A stretch of DNA of 40,703 bases, from assembly GCA_035547515.1 (NCBI GenBank), contig DASZUS010000097.1, positions 1 through 40,703 on the forward strand. The letters run 5' to 3'. Below, in pieces: positions 18,381-26,817 of the stretch. The DNA comes from DASZTV01 sp035547515 (GTDB taxonomy: Bacteria > Actinomycetota > Actinomycetes > JAFAQI01). Every line of letters begins with the position of its first letter. Position 1 is the first letter of the stretch. The position numbers and the translations under genes are program-made. Under the pieces are notes generated by a model, which made no database searches, was not told the origin of the DNA, and was given only the letters and a program-made list of their open reading frames with translations.

Positions 18381-19295
18381 CGCCGGTGCGAACGCCTCCA
18401 GCATCTGGTGGGCGATGTCGACCGATCGCGCCGGGTCGGCGTCCGGGGTCCCGATCTCCTCGTCGAAGTTGAGGTCGAGAAACACCTCGGTGGCGCCGAG
18501 CTCGGCGTACGTCGCGAGACCTTCCCGGATCGTCTCGAGCGGTCCGGTCAGCGGACCAGCCTCGGGGTCCGGCTTGTCGCGCAACCGCGCGACGCCGCGG
18601 ATCACAATGCGCACCTCATCCGGGTCACGCCCCGCGTCGGCCGCACCGGCGCGCACCTGGTCGATCGCCTGCGGGAGGGTGTCGGAGCCTACGCGGCTCG
18701 AGGAGATCCAGCCTTCGGCGCGAGCGCCCGCGCGACGCAGCGCCGCCTCCGCGGTCCCGCCGAGCAGGATCGGGGGGTGCGGCCGCTGGACCGGCTTTGG
18801 GTCGACCCACCCGCGGGGGACCCGGTAGAACTCGCCGGCGAACTCCGCCGGATCGCCGGTCCAGATCGCCTCGAGGCACTCGAGGTACTCCGTCATTCGC
18901 GCGCCTCGCCGGGCCATGTCCGTGCCCGTCGCCTCGTACTCGTCAGGGGACCAGCCGATGCCGAGCCCGGCGTCGAGCCTGCCCCGCGACACGATGTCGA
19001 TGCTGTTCAACGCCTTCGCCAGCGCGATCGGCGGGTAGAACGGCGCGTTGACCACTGCCAGCCCGAGCCGGATCCGCTCGGTGACACCGGCAAGGTACGC
19101 CGCGATGACAACCGGGTCATGCACGCTGCGGTACGGCGGGGCGAGCCGCTGCTCGGGCGGCCAGTCGGAGTAGATCAACCGCGAGAACGTCCACAGCGAG
19201 GCGTAGCCGAGCTGCTCCGCGCGGCGGGCGATCTCGATCTGGGTGTCAGGCACTGCCCACGAGCCGGAGACCGGGGCACCGAATCCGATCAGCAT
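18378..19295 (-). CDS. LLM-class oxidoreductase, probably F420-dependent
   Basis: A 305-residue luciferase-like monooxygenase-fold enzyme. The TIM-barrel landmarks are the N-terminal AEQLGYASLWTFSR, the RIRLGLAVVNAPFYPPIALAK strand-helix, LDIVSRGRLDAGLGIGW-type glycine region and the C-terminal PPILLGGTAEAALRRAG. This arrangement is typical of actinobacterial F420-dependent reductases, though an FMN-dependent monooxygenase cannot be excluded. Start ATG 19295 is 32 bp from the divergent phosphatase gene. Substrate unknown. Confidence 0.9.
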   Translation of the reverse strand: MLIGFGAPVSGSWAVPDTQIEIARRAEQLGYASLWTFSRLIYSDWPPEQRLAPPYRSVHDPVVIAAYLAGVTERIRLGLAVVNAPFYPPIALAKALNSIDIVSRGRLDAGLGIGWSPDEYEATGTDMARRGARMTEYLECLEAIWTGDPAEFAGEFYRVPRGWVDPKPVQRPHPPILLGGTAEAALRRAGARAEGWISSSRVGSDTLPQAIDQVRAGAADAGRDPDEVRIVIRGVARLRDKPDPEAGPLTGPLETIREGLATYAELGATEVFLDLNFDEEIGTPDADPARSVDIAHQMLEAFAPA

Positions 19296-19327
19296 GGGTC
19301 CATCCTTGCCCAGAAGAGAATGGTGGG
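19296..19327. promoter_or_regulatory. Short divergent promoter region
   Basis: Thirty-two bases separate the divergent starts. GAGAAT (19316-19321) sits six bases before ATG 19328, and AAGGAT (minus, 19307-19302) six bases before ATG 19295. Both keep the A at position 2 and T at position 6 of a -10 box. AAGGA could also act as a ribosome-binding site on minus. Confidence 0.35.
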
Positions 19328-19828
19328 ATGCCCGCGCCGTACCGGATCTGCTTCGTCTGCCTGGGCAACATCTGCCGTTCGCCGATCGCGGAGGCGGTGA
19401 TGCGCTCCATGGTCGAGCAGGCCGGGCTAGCCGACCGCATCGTCATCGACAGCGCAGGGACCGGCGACTGGCACGCCGGCGGTCCGGCGGATCCCCGCAC
19501 GGTCGACACGTTGCGGGCGCACGGGTACGACGGCGCCGCCCACGTCGCGCGCCAGTTCCAGACTGCGTGGTTCGCCGAGCGCGACCTGGTGGTGGCGATG
19601 GACGGCAAGAACCTGCAGTCGCTGCGCTGGCTCGCCCCGCCGGACGCGGTCGACAAGATCGTGCGGCTGCGCTCGTTCGACCGTGCCAGCCGCGGCGGGG
19701 ATCTCGACGTTCCGGACCCGTACTACGACCACGGCGACGGGTTCGAGCGCGTGCTCGCGATGGTGGAGGCCGCATGCGCCGGACTGCTCACCCACGTCCG
19801 GGCGCAGCTGGGGCTTGTGGACGGCTGA
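19328..19828 (+). CDS. Low-molecular-weight protein-tyrosine phosphatase
   Basis: A 166-residue LMW-PTP. The P-loop is CLGNICRSP with nucleophile C11 and R17; the general acid aspartate lies in the DVPDPYYDHGDGFERV segment near residue 127. Family length and fold fit. In actinobacteria such enzymes (for example PtpA of mycobacteria) dephosphorylate tyrosine in signalling or, in pathogens, host targets; nothing here shows which. No tyrosine kinase gene is nearby. It heads a plus-strand series, with the DUF4192 gene 63 bp downstream. Confidence 0.95.
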   Translation: MPAPYRICFVCLGNICRSPIAEAVMRSMVEQAGLADRIVIDSAGTGDWHAGGPADPRTVDTLRAHGYDGAAHVARQFQTAWFAERDLVVAMDGKNLQSLRWLAPPDAVDKIVRLRSFDRASRGGDLDVPDPYYDHGDGFERVLAMVEAACAGLLTHVRAQLGLVDG

Positions 19829-19891
19829 CCGGCATCCACGACATCGTCGCCGCACAGGCGGGCCGGGTTTCCGCCGTCGCAGCGTCGCTGG

Positions 19892-20917
19892 ATGACCAGA
19901 CCTGTCGTTCGACTCAGCTCGCCCGGCGAGCTCGCCCGCGCCATCCCGCTCCTGCTGGGCTACCGGCCCACAGAGAGCCTCGTCATCACCTGCCTGCACG
20001 GTGACCACGCCACTGTCGGCCTCACTCTCCGCTTCGACCTCGACGCGCTCTACCCCCTCGGCGGCGTCGCGGACATGATCGCCGCGCGCGCCGCCGTCGC
20101 CGGAGCCGACGGGATCCTGGTTGCGATCTACACCGACCAGGGGATCGAGGACGGCGATCTGCCGTGCACCGATCTCGCCGTCGACCTCTTCCAGCATCCC
20201 GGGCTGTGGGTCAGCGACGCGTTGCTGATCCACCACGACCGTTGGTGGTCCTACCTGTGCCACAGCGACGAGTGCTGCCCGATGGAAGGCACCCCGATCG
20301 AGCTCACCACGAGCGAGCTGACCGCGCTCGAGGCATCGATGGTGCTGTCCGGCAGCGCGGTCATGACCGACCGCGCGTCGCTGGTGGCATCGCTCGCCTG
20401 TGACGAGGTCGCCACGTCCGCCGTACAGCGCCGTCGCGTCACCCGTGCCCGAACGCGGGTGGCGCGCATGGACCCGCGGGCCAGGCGCGCCGAGCTGGCC
20501 AAGCTCGTAACCCGCCTCAGCCGGCGCATGGAGGACCCGCGCGGCATCGTCACCGACGCCGAGGCGGTCCTGGTCAGCGCGCTGTGCGAGGACATCGGTG
20601 CCCGGGACGACCTGCTCCTGCAGTCGGGCTCGCCCAAGCGGCGCATGGAGCTGCTGTCTCTGCTGCGGATCGTGGTACGCCGGATGCCGCCGCCGCATGA
20701 CGCGGCGGTGTGCACGGCGCTCGCGTGGTTCGCCTACGCCACCGGTGACGGGACGCTGGCCAACATCGCGCTGGACCGCGCGCTCGACTCGGATCCGGCT
20801 TACTCGCTGGCGCTGCTCCTGGAGAGCGGGCTCGAGCGCCAGCTCCCGCCGAGCATGATCGAGGAGGTGGTCAACGGGGCGGCGCGGGACATCGCCGCCC
20901 GCGATGCGGCAGGCTGA
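19892..20917 (+). CDS. DUF4192 domain protein
   Basis: A 341-residue protein matching the actinobacterial DUF4192 family: it opens with VRLSSPGELARAIPLLLGYRP and TESLVITCLHG, contains a mid-protein VAIYTDQG segment, and ends with a helical repeat including ALAWFAYATGDGTLANIALDRAL. The latter resembles TPR-like packing. The biochemical role of DUF4192 is unknown. A cysteine/histidine cluster CHSDECCP at about residue 124-131 could bind metal, but this is only an observation. It ends five bases before the flavin monooxygenase ATG and may share its transcript. Confidence 0.88.
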   Translation: MTRPVVRLSSPGELARAIPLLLGYRPTESLVITCLHGDHATVGLTLRFDLDALYPLGGVADMIAARAAVAGADGILVAIYTDQGIEDGDLPCTDLAVDLFQHPGLWVSDALLIHHDRWWSYLCHSDECCPMEGTPIELTTSELTALEASMVLSGSAVMTDRASLVASLACDEVATSAVQRRRVTRARTRVARMDPRARRAELAKLVTRLSRRMEDPRGIVTDAEAVLVSALCEDIGARDDLLLQSGSPKRRMELLSLLRIVVRRMPPPHDAAVCTALAWFAYATGDGTLANIALDRALDSDPAYSLALLLESGLERQLPPSMIEEVVNGAARDIAARDAAG

Positions 20918-20921
20918 ATGG

Positions 20922-22055
20922 ATGCCTGATGCGGTGGTGATCGGTGCCGGGCCGGGCGGCCTCGCCGCGGCGGCGACGCTGCGCGGCCGCGGCGTGGACA
21001 CCGAGGTGGTCGACCGCGCCGACAGCGTCGCGTCGACGTGGCGCGGTCACTACGACCGGCTGCACCTGCACACCGTCCGCTGGCTGTCGAGCCTGCCCGG
21101 CTACCCGATCCCGAAGGAGTTCGGCAGCTGGGTGGCGCGCGACGACGTCGTGCGCTACCTCGAGGCCTACGCCGCGCATCACCGCATCGAACCGTCATTC
21201 GGCACCGTGATCGAGCGTGTGGACCGCGACGGCGACCGGTGGCGGCTGCGCAGCCCGCAAGGCGAACGCAGTGCCCGGCACGTCGTCGTCGCGACCGGCT
21301 ACAACAACACGCCGTTCGTCCCGGACTGGGCTGGGGTCGCCAGCTTCCAGGGCGAGCTCCGTCATGCCGGCACCTACCGCAACGCCACGCCGTACGTCGG
21401 CAAGGACGTGCTCGTCGTCGGCGCCGGCAACACCGGTGCGGAGATCGCGATCGACCTGGTCGAGACCGGCGCCGCGCGGGTCCGCATTGCGATCCGTACG
21501 CCGCCACACATCGTCTACCGCGAGCTCAACGGCGTCCCGAACCAGGTGCTGGGCGTTCTCTTCCGCTACGCGCCGAGCGCGTTCTTCGACCCCGTGGCGA
21601 AGCTCGTCCGGAAGCTGACCTTCGGCGACCTCGCGCCGTACGGCCTGCCGATGCCGGACGAGGGCCTCTACGCCCGCATCCGGCGCGACGACGCGATCCC
21701 GATGCTCGACATCGGCTTCGTCGAGCTGGTCAAGGCCGGCAAGATCGAGGTCGTCGCCACGCCGGTCGGCTTCGGAGAGCGCAACGTGCGCTTAGCCGAC
21801 GGCTCGGTGATCGAGCCCGAGGTGGTGATCGCGGCGACCGGATACCGCCGCGGGCTCGAACCGCTGGTGGGTCACCTCGGGGTGTTGAGACCCGACGGCC
21901 GCCCCGCCGTACACGGTGCCCACTGCCACCCGGCCGCGCCCGGCCTGTGGTTCACCGGGTTCACTAACCCGATGAGCGGGATGTTCCGAGAGCTCGCGAT
22001 CGATGCGCGCCGGATCGCCCGCGCCGTTGCCCGAAAGGATGCGCTCCGCCGATGA
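20922..22055 (+). CDS. YUCCA/FMO-like flavin monooxygenase
   Basis: A 377-residue class B-type flavoprotein. The FAD-binding GAGPGG is at residues 8-13, the linking motif region near 117-125 (VVVATGYNN), a second GxGxxG for NADPH at about 165-171 (VGAGNTGAEIA), and a C-terminal GFTNPMSGMFRELAIDA segment near 345. The layout is like plant YUCCA and bacterial FMO-like enzymes that oxygenate soft nucleophiles or keto acids. ATG 20922 is chosen to begin at the flavin fold; 20904 would overlap the preceding gene. L291 is encoded by TTA, a rare codon in such DNA. The stop overlaps the amine oxidase start (ATGA). Confidence 0.9.
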   Translation: MPDAVVIGAGPGGLAAAATLRGRGVDTEVVDRADSVASTWRGHYDRLHLHTVRWLSSLPGYPIPKEFGSWVARDDVVRYLEAYAAHHRIEPSFGTVIERVDRDGDRWRLRSPQGERSARHVVVATGYNNTPFVPDWAGVASFQGELRHAGTYRNATPYVGKDVLVVGAGNTGAEIAIDLVETGAARVRIAIRTPPHIVYRELNGVPNQVLGVLFRYAPSAFFDPVAKLVRKLTFGDLAPYGLPMPDEGLYARIRRDDAIPMLDIGFVELVKAGKIEVVATPVGFGERNVRLADGSVIEPEVVIAATGYRRGLEPLVGHLGVLRPDGRPAVHGAHCHPAAPGLWFTGFTNPMSGMFRELAIDARRIARAVARKDALRR

Positions 22056-23539
22056 CCGACATCACGCGACGAGGCTTGCTCGGCGGCGGGGCTGCCTTCG
22101 CAATGGCCGGCACCGCCCGGCTGCGCCACCCCGCGCCGCTGAGGAGCCGTTCTCGCGCCGTCGACGTGGTGGTGGTTGGTGCGGGCCTGGCCGGGCTGTC
22201 TGCCGCTCGCGAGCTGCAGCAGCACGGGCATTCGGTGGTGGTGCTGGAGGCCCGCGACCGGGTCGGCGGCCGCACCCTGAACCACCCGTTGCCGCACGGC
22301 TACCACGGCGACATGGGCGGCACCTGGATCGGACCGACGCAGACGCACATCGCGAAGCTCGCGAAAGAGATGGGCGTGCACGCCTTCGACCAGCCGGACG
22401 AGGGCAAGCAGGTCTTCTACGACGGCGGCGTGATCACCTACAGCGACAAGACACCGCTGCTCGGCACCGCGCCGCCGGACCCGACGATCCTGCCTGACGT
22501 CGTGGCGGTGATCCCGCTGATCGACCAGCTCGCCACGACCATCCCGGTCGACGCGCCCTGGGAGGCCGTCAACGCCGGGCCCTACGACCGGGAGACGCTC
22601 GACACCTGGCTGCGCAGCGTCGCGGTCGGCGCGACGAACAAGTTCATGGGGGTGGTGTCCGCGGCGTTCGAGTCGCTGGTCGGCGCCGAGCCGCGCGAGG
22701 TCTCGCTGCTCGACGCGCTGGCCTACGTCTCGACCGCGACCGACGGATCGACTCCCGGCACGTTCGAGCGGCTGATCGACACCCGCGGAGGTGCCCAGGC
22801 GCAACGGTTCGTGGAAGGCTCACAGATGATCTCGATCCGGCTCGCAAAGCGGATCGGGATGCAGCACGTCAAGCTCAACAGCCCGGTCTACAAGATCAGC
22901 CAGGATGCGCGAGGCGTCGAGGTGACCACCGAGGACCAGGTCGTGCGGGCCAAGCACGTCATCGTGGCGATCCCCCCGACACTGGCCGGTCGCATCGAGT
23001 ACCACCCGCTGCTGCCGTCTGCCCGGGACGCCCTGACCCAGCGCAGCCCGCAGGGACAGCTGATCAAGGTCGAGGCGTTCTTCGAGCGGCCCTGGTGGCG
23101 CGACAACGGTCTGTCGGGCGCGGCCGTCAGCGTGCTCGGCCCGGCGAAGACGACGTTCGACGTCTCTCCGGAGGATGGCAAGATCGGCGGCCTGCTCGGG
23201 TTCGTCGGCGGCGACGAGGCGCGCCGCTACAGCGGACGGCCCGAGGCGCTCAAGCATGCCGTGCTGTCGAACTTCTCGACCTTCTTCAACGGTGGCAAGC
23301 CGATCCCGAAGCCGACCTCGGTCGCGGTCATGGACTGGACCCGCGAGCAGTGGACCCGCGGCTGCCCGGTCGCGATCGCGGCTCCCGGCACGATCAGCGA
23401 GTACGGGCCGCACCTCGCCAAGCCGATCGGCCGCATTCACTGGGCCGGGACGGAGACCGCGACGTACTGGCACGGCTACATGGACGGCGCGGTGCGCTCC
23501 GGGCAGCGGGCCGCCGACGAGGTCAAGGCGAAGCTGTGA
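22052..23539 (+). CDS. Tat-exported flavin amine oxidase
   Basis: A 495-residue monoamine-oxidase-family flavoenzyme. The N-terminus TRRGLLGGGAAFAMAG is a twin-arginine signal, so the folded FAD enzyme is probably exported. The dinucleotide fold VVVGAGLAGLSAARELQ and LEARDRVGGRT follow, and the C-terminus has IHWAGTETATYWHGYMDGA. C438 in WTRGCPVA aligns by eye with the cysteine that holds FAD covalently in monoamine oxidases. The reaction would be oxidation of a primary amine to imine/aldehyde with H2O2. It overlaps genes on both sides (ATGA, GTGA), a tightly coupled trio. The amine substrate is unknown. Confidence 0.93.
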   Translation: MTDITRRGLLGGGAAFAMAGTARLRHPAPLRSRSRAVDVVVVGAGLAGLSAARELQQHGHSVVVLEARDRVGGRTLNHPLPHGYHGDMGGTWIGPTQTHIAKLAKEMGVHAFDQPDEGKQVFYDGGVITYSDKTPLLGTAPPDPTILPDVVAVIPLIDQLATTIPVDAPWEAVNAGPYDRETLDTWLRSVAVGATNKFMGVVSAAFESLVGAEPREVSLLDALAYVSTATDGSTPGTFERLIDTRGGAQAQRFVEGSQMISIRLAKRIGMQHVKLNSPVYKISQDARGVEVTTEDQVVRAKHVIVAIPPTLAGRIEYHPLLPSARDALTQRSPQGQLIKVEAFFERPWWRDNGLSGAAVSVLGPAKTTFDVSPEDGKIGGLLGFVGGDEARRYSGRPEALKHAVLSNFSTFFNGGKPIPKPTSVAVMDWTREQWTRGCPVAIAAPGTISEYGPHLAKPIGRIHWAGTETATYWHGYMDGAVRSGQRAADEVKAKL

Positions 23540-24669
23540 GGCTCCGCTTCGCGGCGGCCGCGGCGACGCTCGCTGTTGCGGCACTCGCACCGGCTGCAGG
23601 TGCTTCGGGCGCCGCCGGCAACGGCGACATCACGGTGTTCGCCCGCATCGCCGCGCCCGGCGAGCCGTCGCTGACACTCGTCACTCCCCGCCACCGCGTC
23701 TTCGTCGGCACCTTCGAGGACCTGGCCGGCACCGACAGCTCGCCGTCGAAGGTCTTCGAGTACGACGCCACCGGCAAGCTCCTGCGTACCTTCACCATCA
23801 GGGGTCAGACCCCGAAGAAGGCGCACGGCGTCCAGGTCGCCGCCCGCGACCGGGCGGGCCGGCTCTACGTCCTCGACCAGGAGCCGGCACGGGTGCTCGT
23901 GCTGAACCCGCGAACCGGTGCGCAGCGGACCTACGCGACCTTCACCGACGTCCCGACGTGCGCCGCTGCCCACCGCGCCTCGGACTGCAGCAACACCATC
24001 CTCGACAACGCCCCCGAGCCGGACTACGCCGCGTGGCTGCCCGACGGCGCGATGCTCGTCACCGACTACGCGCAGGAGCTGATCTGGCGGGTCCCGCCGG
24101 GCGGCGGCAAGGCGACGGTCTGGCTGAACGACCGGCGCTTCGACGGCGAGCTGTTCGGGCCGGCGGGCATCGTGCTCATGCCGAGCCACCACAGCGTGAT
24201 GGTCACCGCCGCGACCGGCGGCCTGACCACCGTCGACCTGACGGACAACCCGGCGCGCGGCCGGCTCTACCGGATCGGCGTTGGGCGCCACGACCGGGCC
24301 GGCAAGATCACCACCTTGTGGTCGAGCAAGGCGGCGCAGGCTCCGGACGGCTTCGCCGTGTCAGCCGACCATCGGCACATCTTCATGGCGATGTCCGGCC
24401 CGGCAGCCGACTGCGTCGTCGAGCTCGCGCACTACGCCGCCGGCTGGCACCAGGTGTCGCAGATCCCGACCTGCCTCGACGGGCTCGGTAGCGACTCACC
24501 GGTGCCGTGGGACACGGCGACCAGCGCCCAGTTCCTGGGCAGGAGCATCCTCGTCACCAACCAGTCGTACTTCACCGGCACCGCCGCGCACTGGGCGGTG
24601 TTCCGGGTCAGGGAGCCGTTGCGCGGGATGCCGACTTACGTGCCGCGTTCGGCTGGCCGGCGCGGGTAG
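23536..24669 (+). CDS. Secreted propeller-like (SMP-30/NHL-type) protein
   Basis: A 377-residue exported protein with a signal peptide at about 1-27 (RLRF, hydrophobic AAAAATLAVAALAP, then GASGAAG). The mature part shows repeated strand-turn units such as GVQVAARDRAGRLYVLD, NPRTGAQRTYATF and DGFAVSADHRHIFMAM, as in six-bladed SMP-30/gluconolactonase or NHL propellers. Cysteines at several positions (TCAAAHRASDC, PTCLDG) may form disulfides outside the cell. GTG 23536 overlaps the amine oxidase stop. Coupling suggests it works with that exported oxidase, perhaps on its product or as a partner; this is inference. Confidence 0.8.
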   Translation: MRLRFAAAAATLAVAALAPAAGASGAAGNGDITVFARIAAPGEPSLTLVTPRHRVFVGTFEDLAGTDSSPSKVFEYDATGKLLRTFTIRGQTPKKAHGVQVAARDRAGRLYVLDQEPARVLVLNPRTGAQRTYATFTDVPTCAAAHRASDCSNTILDNAPEPDYAAWLPDGAMLVTDYAQELIWRVPPGGGKATVWLNDRRFDGELFGPAGIVLMPSHHSVMVTAATGGLTTVDLTDNPARGRLYRIGVGRHDRAGKITTLWSSKAAQAPDGFAVSADHRHIFMAMSGPAADCVVELAHYAAGWHQVSQIPTCLDGLGSDSPVPWDTATSAQFLGRSILVTNQSYFTGTAAHWAVFRVREPLRGMPTYVPRSAGRRG

Positions 24670-25045
24670 CGCGCCGTCGCCGGACGGCTGGACGCCGGCG
24701 CGGTGGGTTGAGCGGCCGTGACCTGCGTACCGACCATGCCTTCTCGGGACCGATCGCCACGAGGTCGAGCACCGTTGTCGTCGTCGGCGCGAGCAGGTCG
24801 ACGAGCATCGCCCACAGCTGCCGGTCGGAGTGAGTCGGGCGGCCCTCGGCTCGGCTGACCAGTACGACGACCGCCGGCGCGCCGACGTCGATGATCATGT
24901 CGGCGAGGTACCGGGCGAGGAACTGGTCGGCATGGTTCGCGTTCTCGCTCGCGCTCTGGACGAGGCCGATCCGGGCCGCATCACGGATGAACAGCAGCCG
25001 CACCTGGCCCTGCTGGTCGGTGTCGGGATCACAGGTACGCCGCAT
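24608..25045 (-). CDS. Unknown protein, RadC/JAB-tail-like
   Basis: About 145 residues; the start is uncertain (ATG 25045, 25063 or 25075, none with a ribosome-binding site). The coherent part is roughly residues 10-110, ending in RAEGRPTHSDRQLWAMLVDL and VLDLVAIGPEKAWSV. That pattern recalls the tail of RadC/JAB metalloproteases (SD...L...VLDHLIVG), but the zinc-binding HxH is missing, so it would not be an active isopeptidase. The last 40 residues are arginine/proline-rich and antisense to the propeller-like gene, hence doubtful. It could be a real small domain protein or a decaying gene. Confidence 0.5.
   Translation of the reverse strand: MRRTCDPDTDQQGQVRLLFIRDAARIGLVQSASENANHADQFLARYLADMIIDVGAPAVVVLVSRAEGRPTHSDRQLWAMLVDLLAPTTTTVLDLVAIGPEKAWSVRRSRPLNPPRRRPAVRRRRATRAGQPNAARKSASRATAP
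24670..24702 (+). terminator. Hairpin after the flavoenzyme operon
   Basis: Directly after the stop codon, CGCGCCG (24670-24676) pairs with CGGCGCG (24696-24702); the loop itself contains further GCCG/CGGC pairing. There is no U run. It is a plausible end for the plus-strand operon, within the overlap zone with the convergent minus-strand gene. Confidence 0.45.
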
Positions 25046-25145
25046 CGCGGCGAGGGTCGGCATCCGTGTCGGCATCTGCCGAGCGTCGAGGAGATGTCTC
25101 GGTGCGCGCCATCGCGATCTCGCCGGTGTGGACAAGACTGAACGG

Positions 25146-26012
25146 GTGCGCGACGCCGACGTGGTCCCTGCACCGGCCCTCGTCATCGCGGCCATCGCCA
25201 GCGTCCAGAGCGGTGCCGCCATCGCGATCAAGCTGTTCCCGGCGGTCGGCTCCGGGGGTGCGCTGTTCCTGCGGCTGGCCATCGCCGCGGTCGTGCTCGG
25301 CGTGGCTGTCCGCCCGCCGCTTCGGACCTTCTCGCGCACCGACCTCGGGCTGATGGTCGGGTTCGGCGTGGTGCTCGCCGCGATGAACGCGTCGTTCTAC
25401 ATCGCTCTCGACCGGATCCCGCTGGGGGTCGCGGTGACGATCGAGTTCCTCGGCCCGTTGGCCGTCGCGGTGGCCGGCTCGCGCCGCCTGGCGGACGGGG
25501 CATGGGTGCTCCTCGCCGCCGTGGGGGTCGTCCTGCTGGCTCGCGGCGGGGGGCACCTGTCGGCCGCCGGGCTGGTCGGCGCGGCCGTGGCCGCGGTGTG
25601 CTGGGCCGGCTACATCCTGCTGTCGCAGCGAGTGGGGCGCGCCGTTCCGGGCTTGTCGGGTCTTGCCGTGGCGCTCATGGTAGGCGCGGTGCTCAGCGCG
25701 CCGTACGGCATCGTCGCGGGTGGGGTCGACCTGGTTCGCCCGTCGATCCTCGGCAAGGGCCTTGCGCTCGCGCTGCTGTCCTCGGTGCTTCCGTACTCCT
25801 TCGAGCTGTTCGCCTTGCGGCGGATGCGGGCAGCCGTCTTCGGCGTACTCATGTCGCTCGAGCCGGGCATGGCCGCGCTGAGCGGCCTGATCTTCCTCGG
25901 GCAGCACCTGCGCGCGCGGGAGTGGCTCGCGCTCGGATGCGTGGTTGCTGCCTCCGTTGGAGCGACCGCGGCTGCTCGGGACCGGTTGCCGGCCGCGATG
26001 ATCGAGGGGTGA
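25146..26012 (+). CDS. EamA/RhtA-type exporter
   Basis: A 288-residue membrane protein of the drug/metabolite transporter superfamily with about ten helices in two EamA halves. The segment IPLGVAVTIEFLGPLAVA matches the RhtA (threonine/homoserine exporter) group, so amino-acid export is the best guess. The C-terminal half has SYILLSQRVG-like and FGVLMSLEPGMAALSGLIFLGQ segments. GTG 25146 is chosen because the first helix starts directly after it; AAGACT six bases upstream could serve a leaderless transcript. The following gene begins 10 bp after its stop. Confidence 0.92.
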   Translation: MRDADVVPAPALVIAAIASVQSGAAIAIKLFPAVGSGGALFLRLAIAAVVLGVAVRPPLRTFSRTDLGLMVGFGVVLAAMNASFYIALDRIPLGVAVTIEFLGPLAVAVAGSRRLADGAWVLLAAVGVVLLARGGGHLSAAGLVGAAVAAVCWAGYILLSQRVGRAVPGLSGLAVALMVGAVLSAPYGIVAGGVDLVRPSILGKGLALALLSSVLPYSFELFALRRMRAAVFGVLMSLEPGMAALSGLIFLGQHLRAREWLALGCVVAASVGATAAARDRLPAAMIEG

Positions 26013-26022
26013 GGCGGGCGGC

Positions 26023-26817
26023 GTGAGAGTCGAGCTGTTGCGCGACGCGGAGCGACCGGCCGGCTGGTGGCTGATGGTCGGCGCCTCCGAGCAGTCCTTC
26101 GTGGACATCGACGACCCGTCTCACCTGGAGTTCGAGTACGTCCAGCTCATGAGCTACGTCATCGAGACGGCGTTCCCCGAGGATGTCCCGCTGGCCTCAC
26201 TGCATCTCGGCGGTGGGTTGTGCACCGTGCCGAGATGGATTGCTGACCGGTATCCGGGCTCGCCGCAACGGGTCGCCGAGGCATCCGAGGAGATCGCCCG
26301 CCTCGCGCTCTCCCTGGACCCGGCCCCGAAGTTCGAGCTGGTCGTGATCGACGCGATGGAGGAGCTCTCGGCGACTCCGGCTGACTCGCTCGACCTGTTG
26401 GTCAGCGACGTCTACACCGGACCGGAGACGGTGATGTCGGTCTACCCTCGGCCCGCGCTGCACGCGGCGCACTCCGCGCTTCAGGACGAGGGCGTCTACG
26501 TCTGCAACATCTCCGACGCCGCTCCGTTCGCGCTGGCGAAGACGGTGGCCGCGACGCTGCGGTCGCTGTTCGCCGATGTCGTCCTGTTGGTCGAGCCGGC
26601 GGTGCTGCGCGGTCGCCGGTCGGGCAACCTGGTGCTGGCGGCAAGTGACCTTGCCTTCGATCGCGCCGAGCTGGCGAGGCGCGCGGCGGGGGGTGTGGTC
26701 CGCGCCCGGGTGATGGCCGACGGCGAGCTCGACACGTTCGTCGGAGCGGCAGCTCCCGCGGACGACGAGAGCCAGCTGCCGCGGTCCGGGGAGTCAAACT
26801 TGCGTCGGCTTCGCTGA
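26023..26817 (+). CDS. Spermidine-synthase-like methyltransferase-fold protein
   Basis: A 264-residue protein with the Rossmann-like fold of polyamine synthases. The nucleotide loop appears as LHLGGGLCTVPRW, the acidic second motif as ELVVIDAMEEL, and the catalytic-region equivalent as LDLLVSDVYTGPET. The N-terminal tetramerisation part has SHLEFEYVQLMSYV. In true spermidine synthases the gate and putrescine pocket are more conserved than here, so the activity may differ; many actinobacterial members are uncharacterised. GTG 26023 lies 10 bp after the exporter stop, and the pair is probably co-transcribed. Its end overlaps the convergent FUSC gene by 24 bp. Confidence 0.85.
   Translation: MRVELLRDAERPAGWWLMVGASEQSFVDIDDPSHLEFEYVQLMSYVIETAFPEDVPLASLHLGGGLCTVPRWIADRYPGSPQRVAEASEEIARLALSLDPAPKFELVVIDAMEELSATPADSLDLLVSDVYTGPETVMSVYPRPALHAAHSALQDEGVYVCNISDAAPFALAKTVAATLRSLFADVVLLVEPAVLRGRRSGNLVLAASDLAFDRAELARRAAGGVVRARVMADGELDTFVGAAAPADDESQLPRSGESNLRRLR

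Noticed and set aside
19427..21001. Minus-strand frame of 524 codons
   Set aside because: Antisense to the phosphatase, DUF4192 and flavin monooxygenase genes; composition is typical of antisense shadow.
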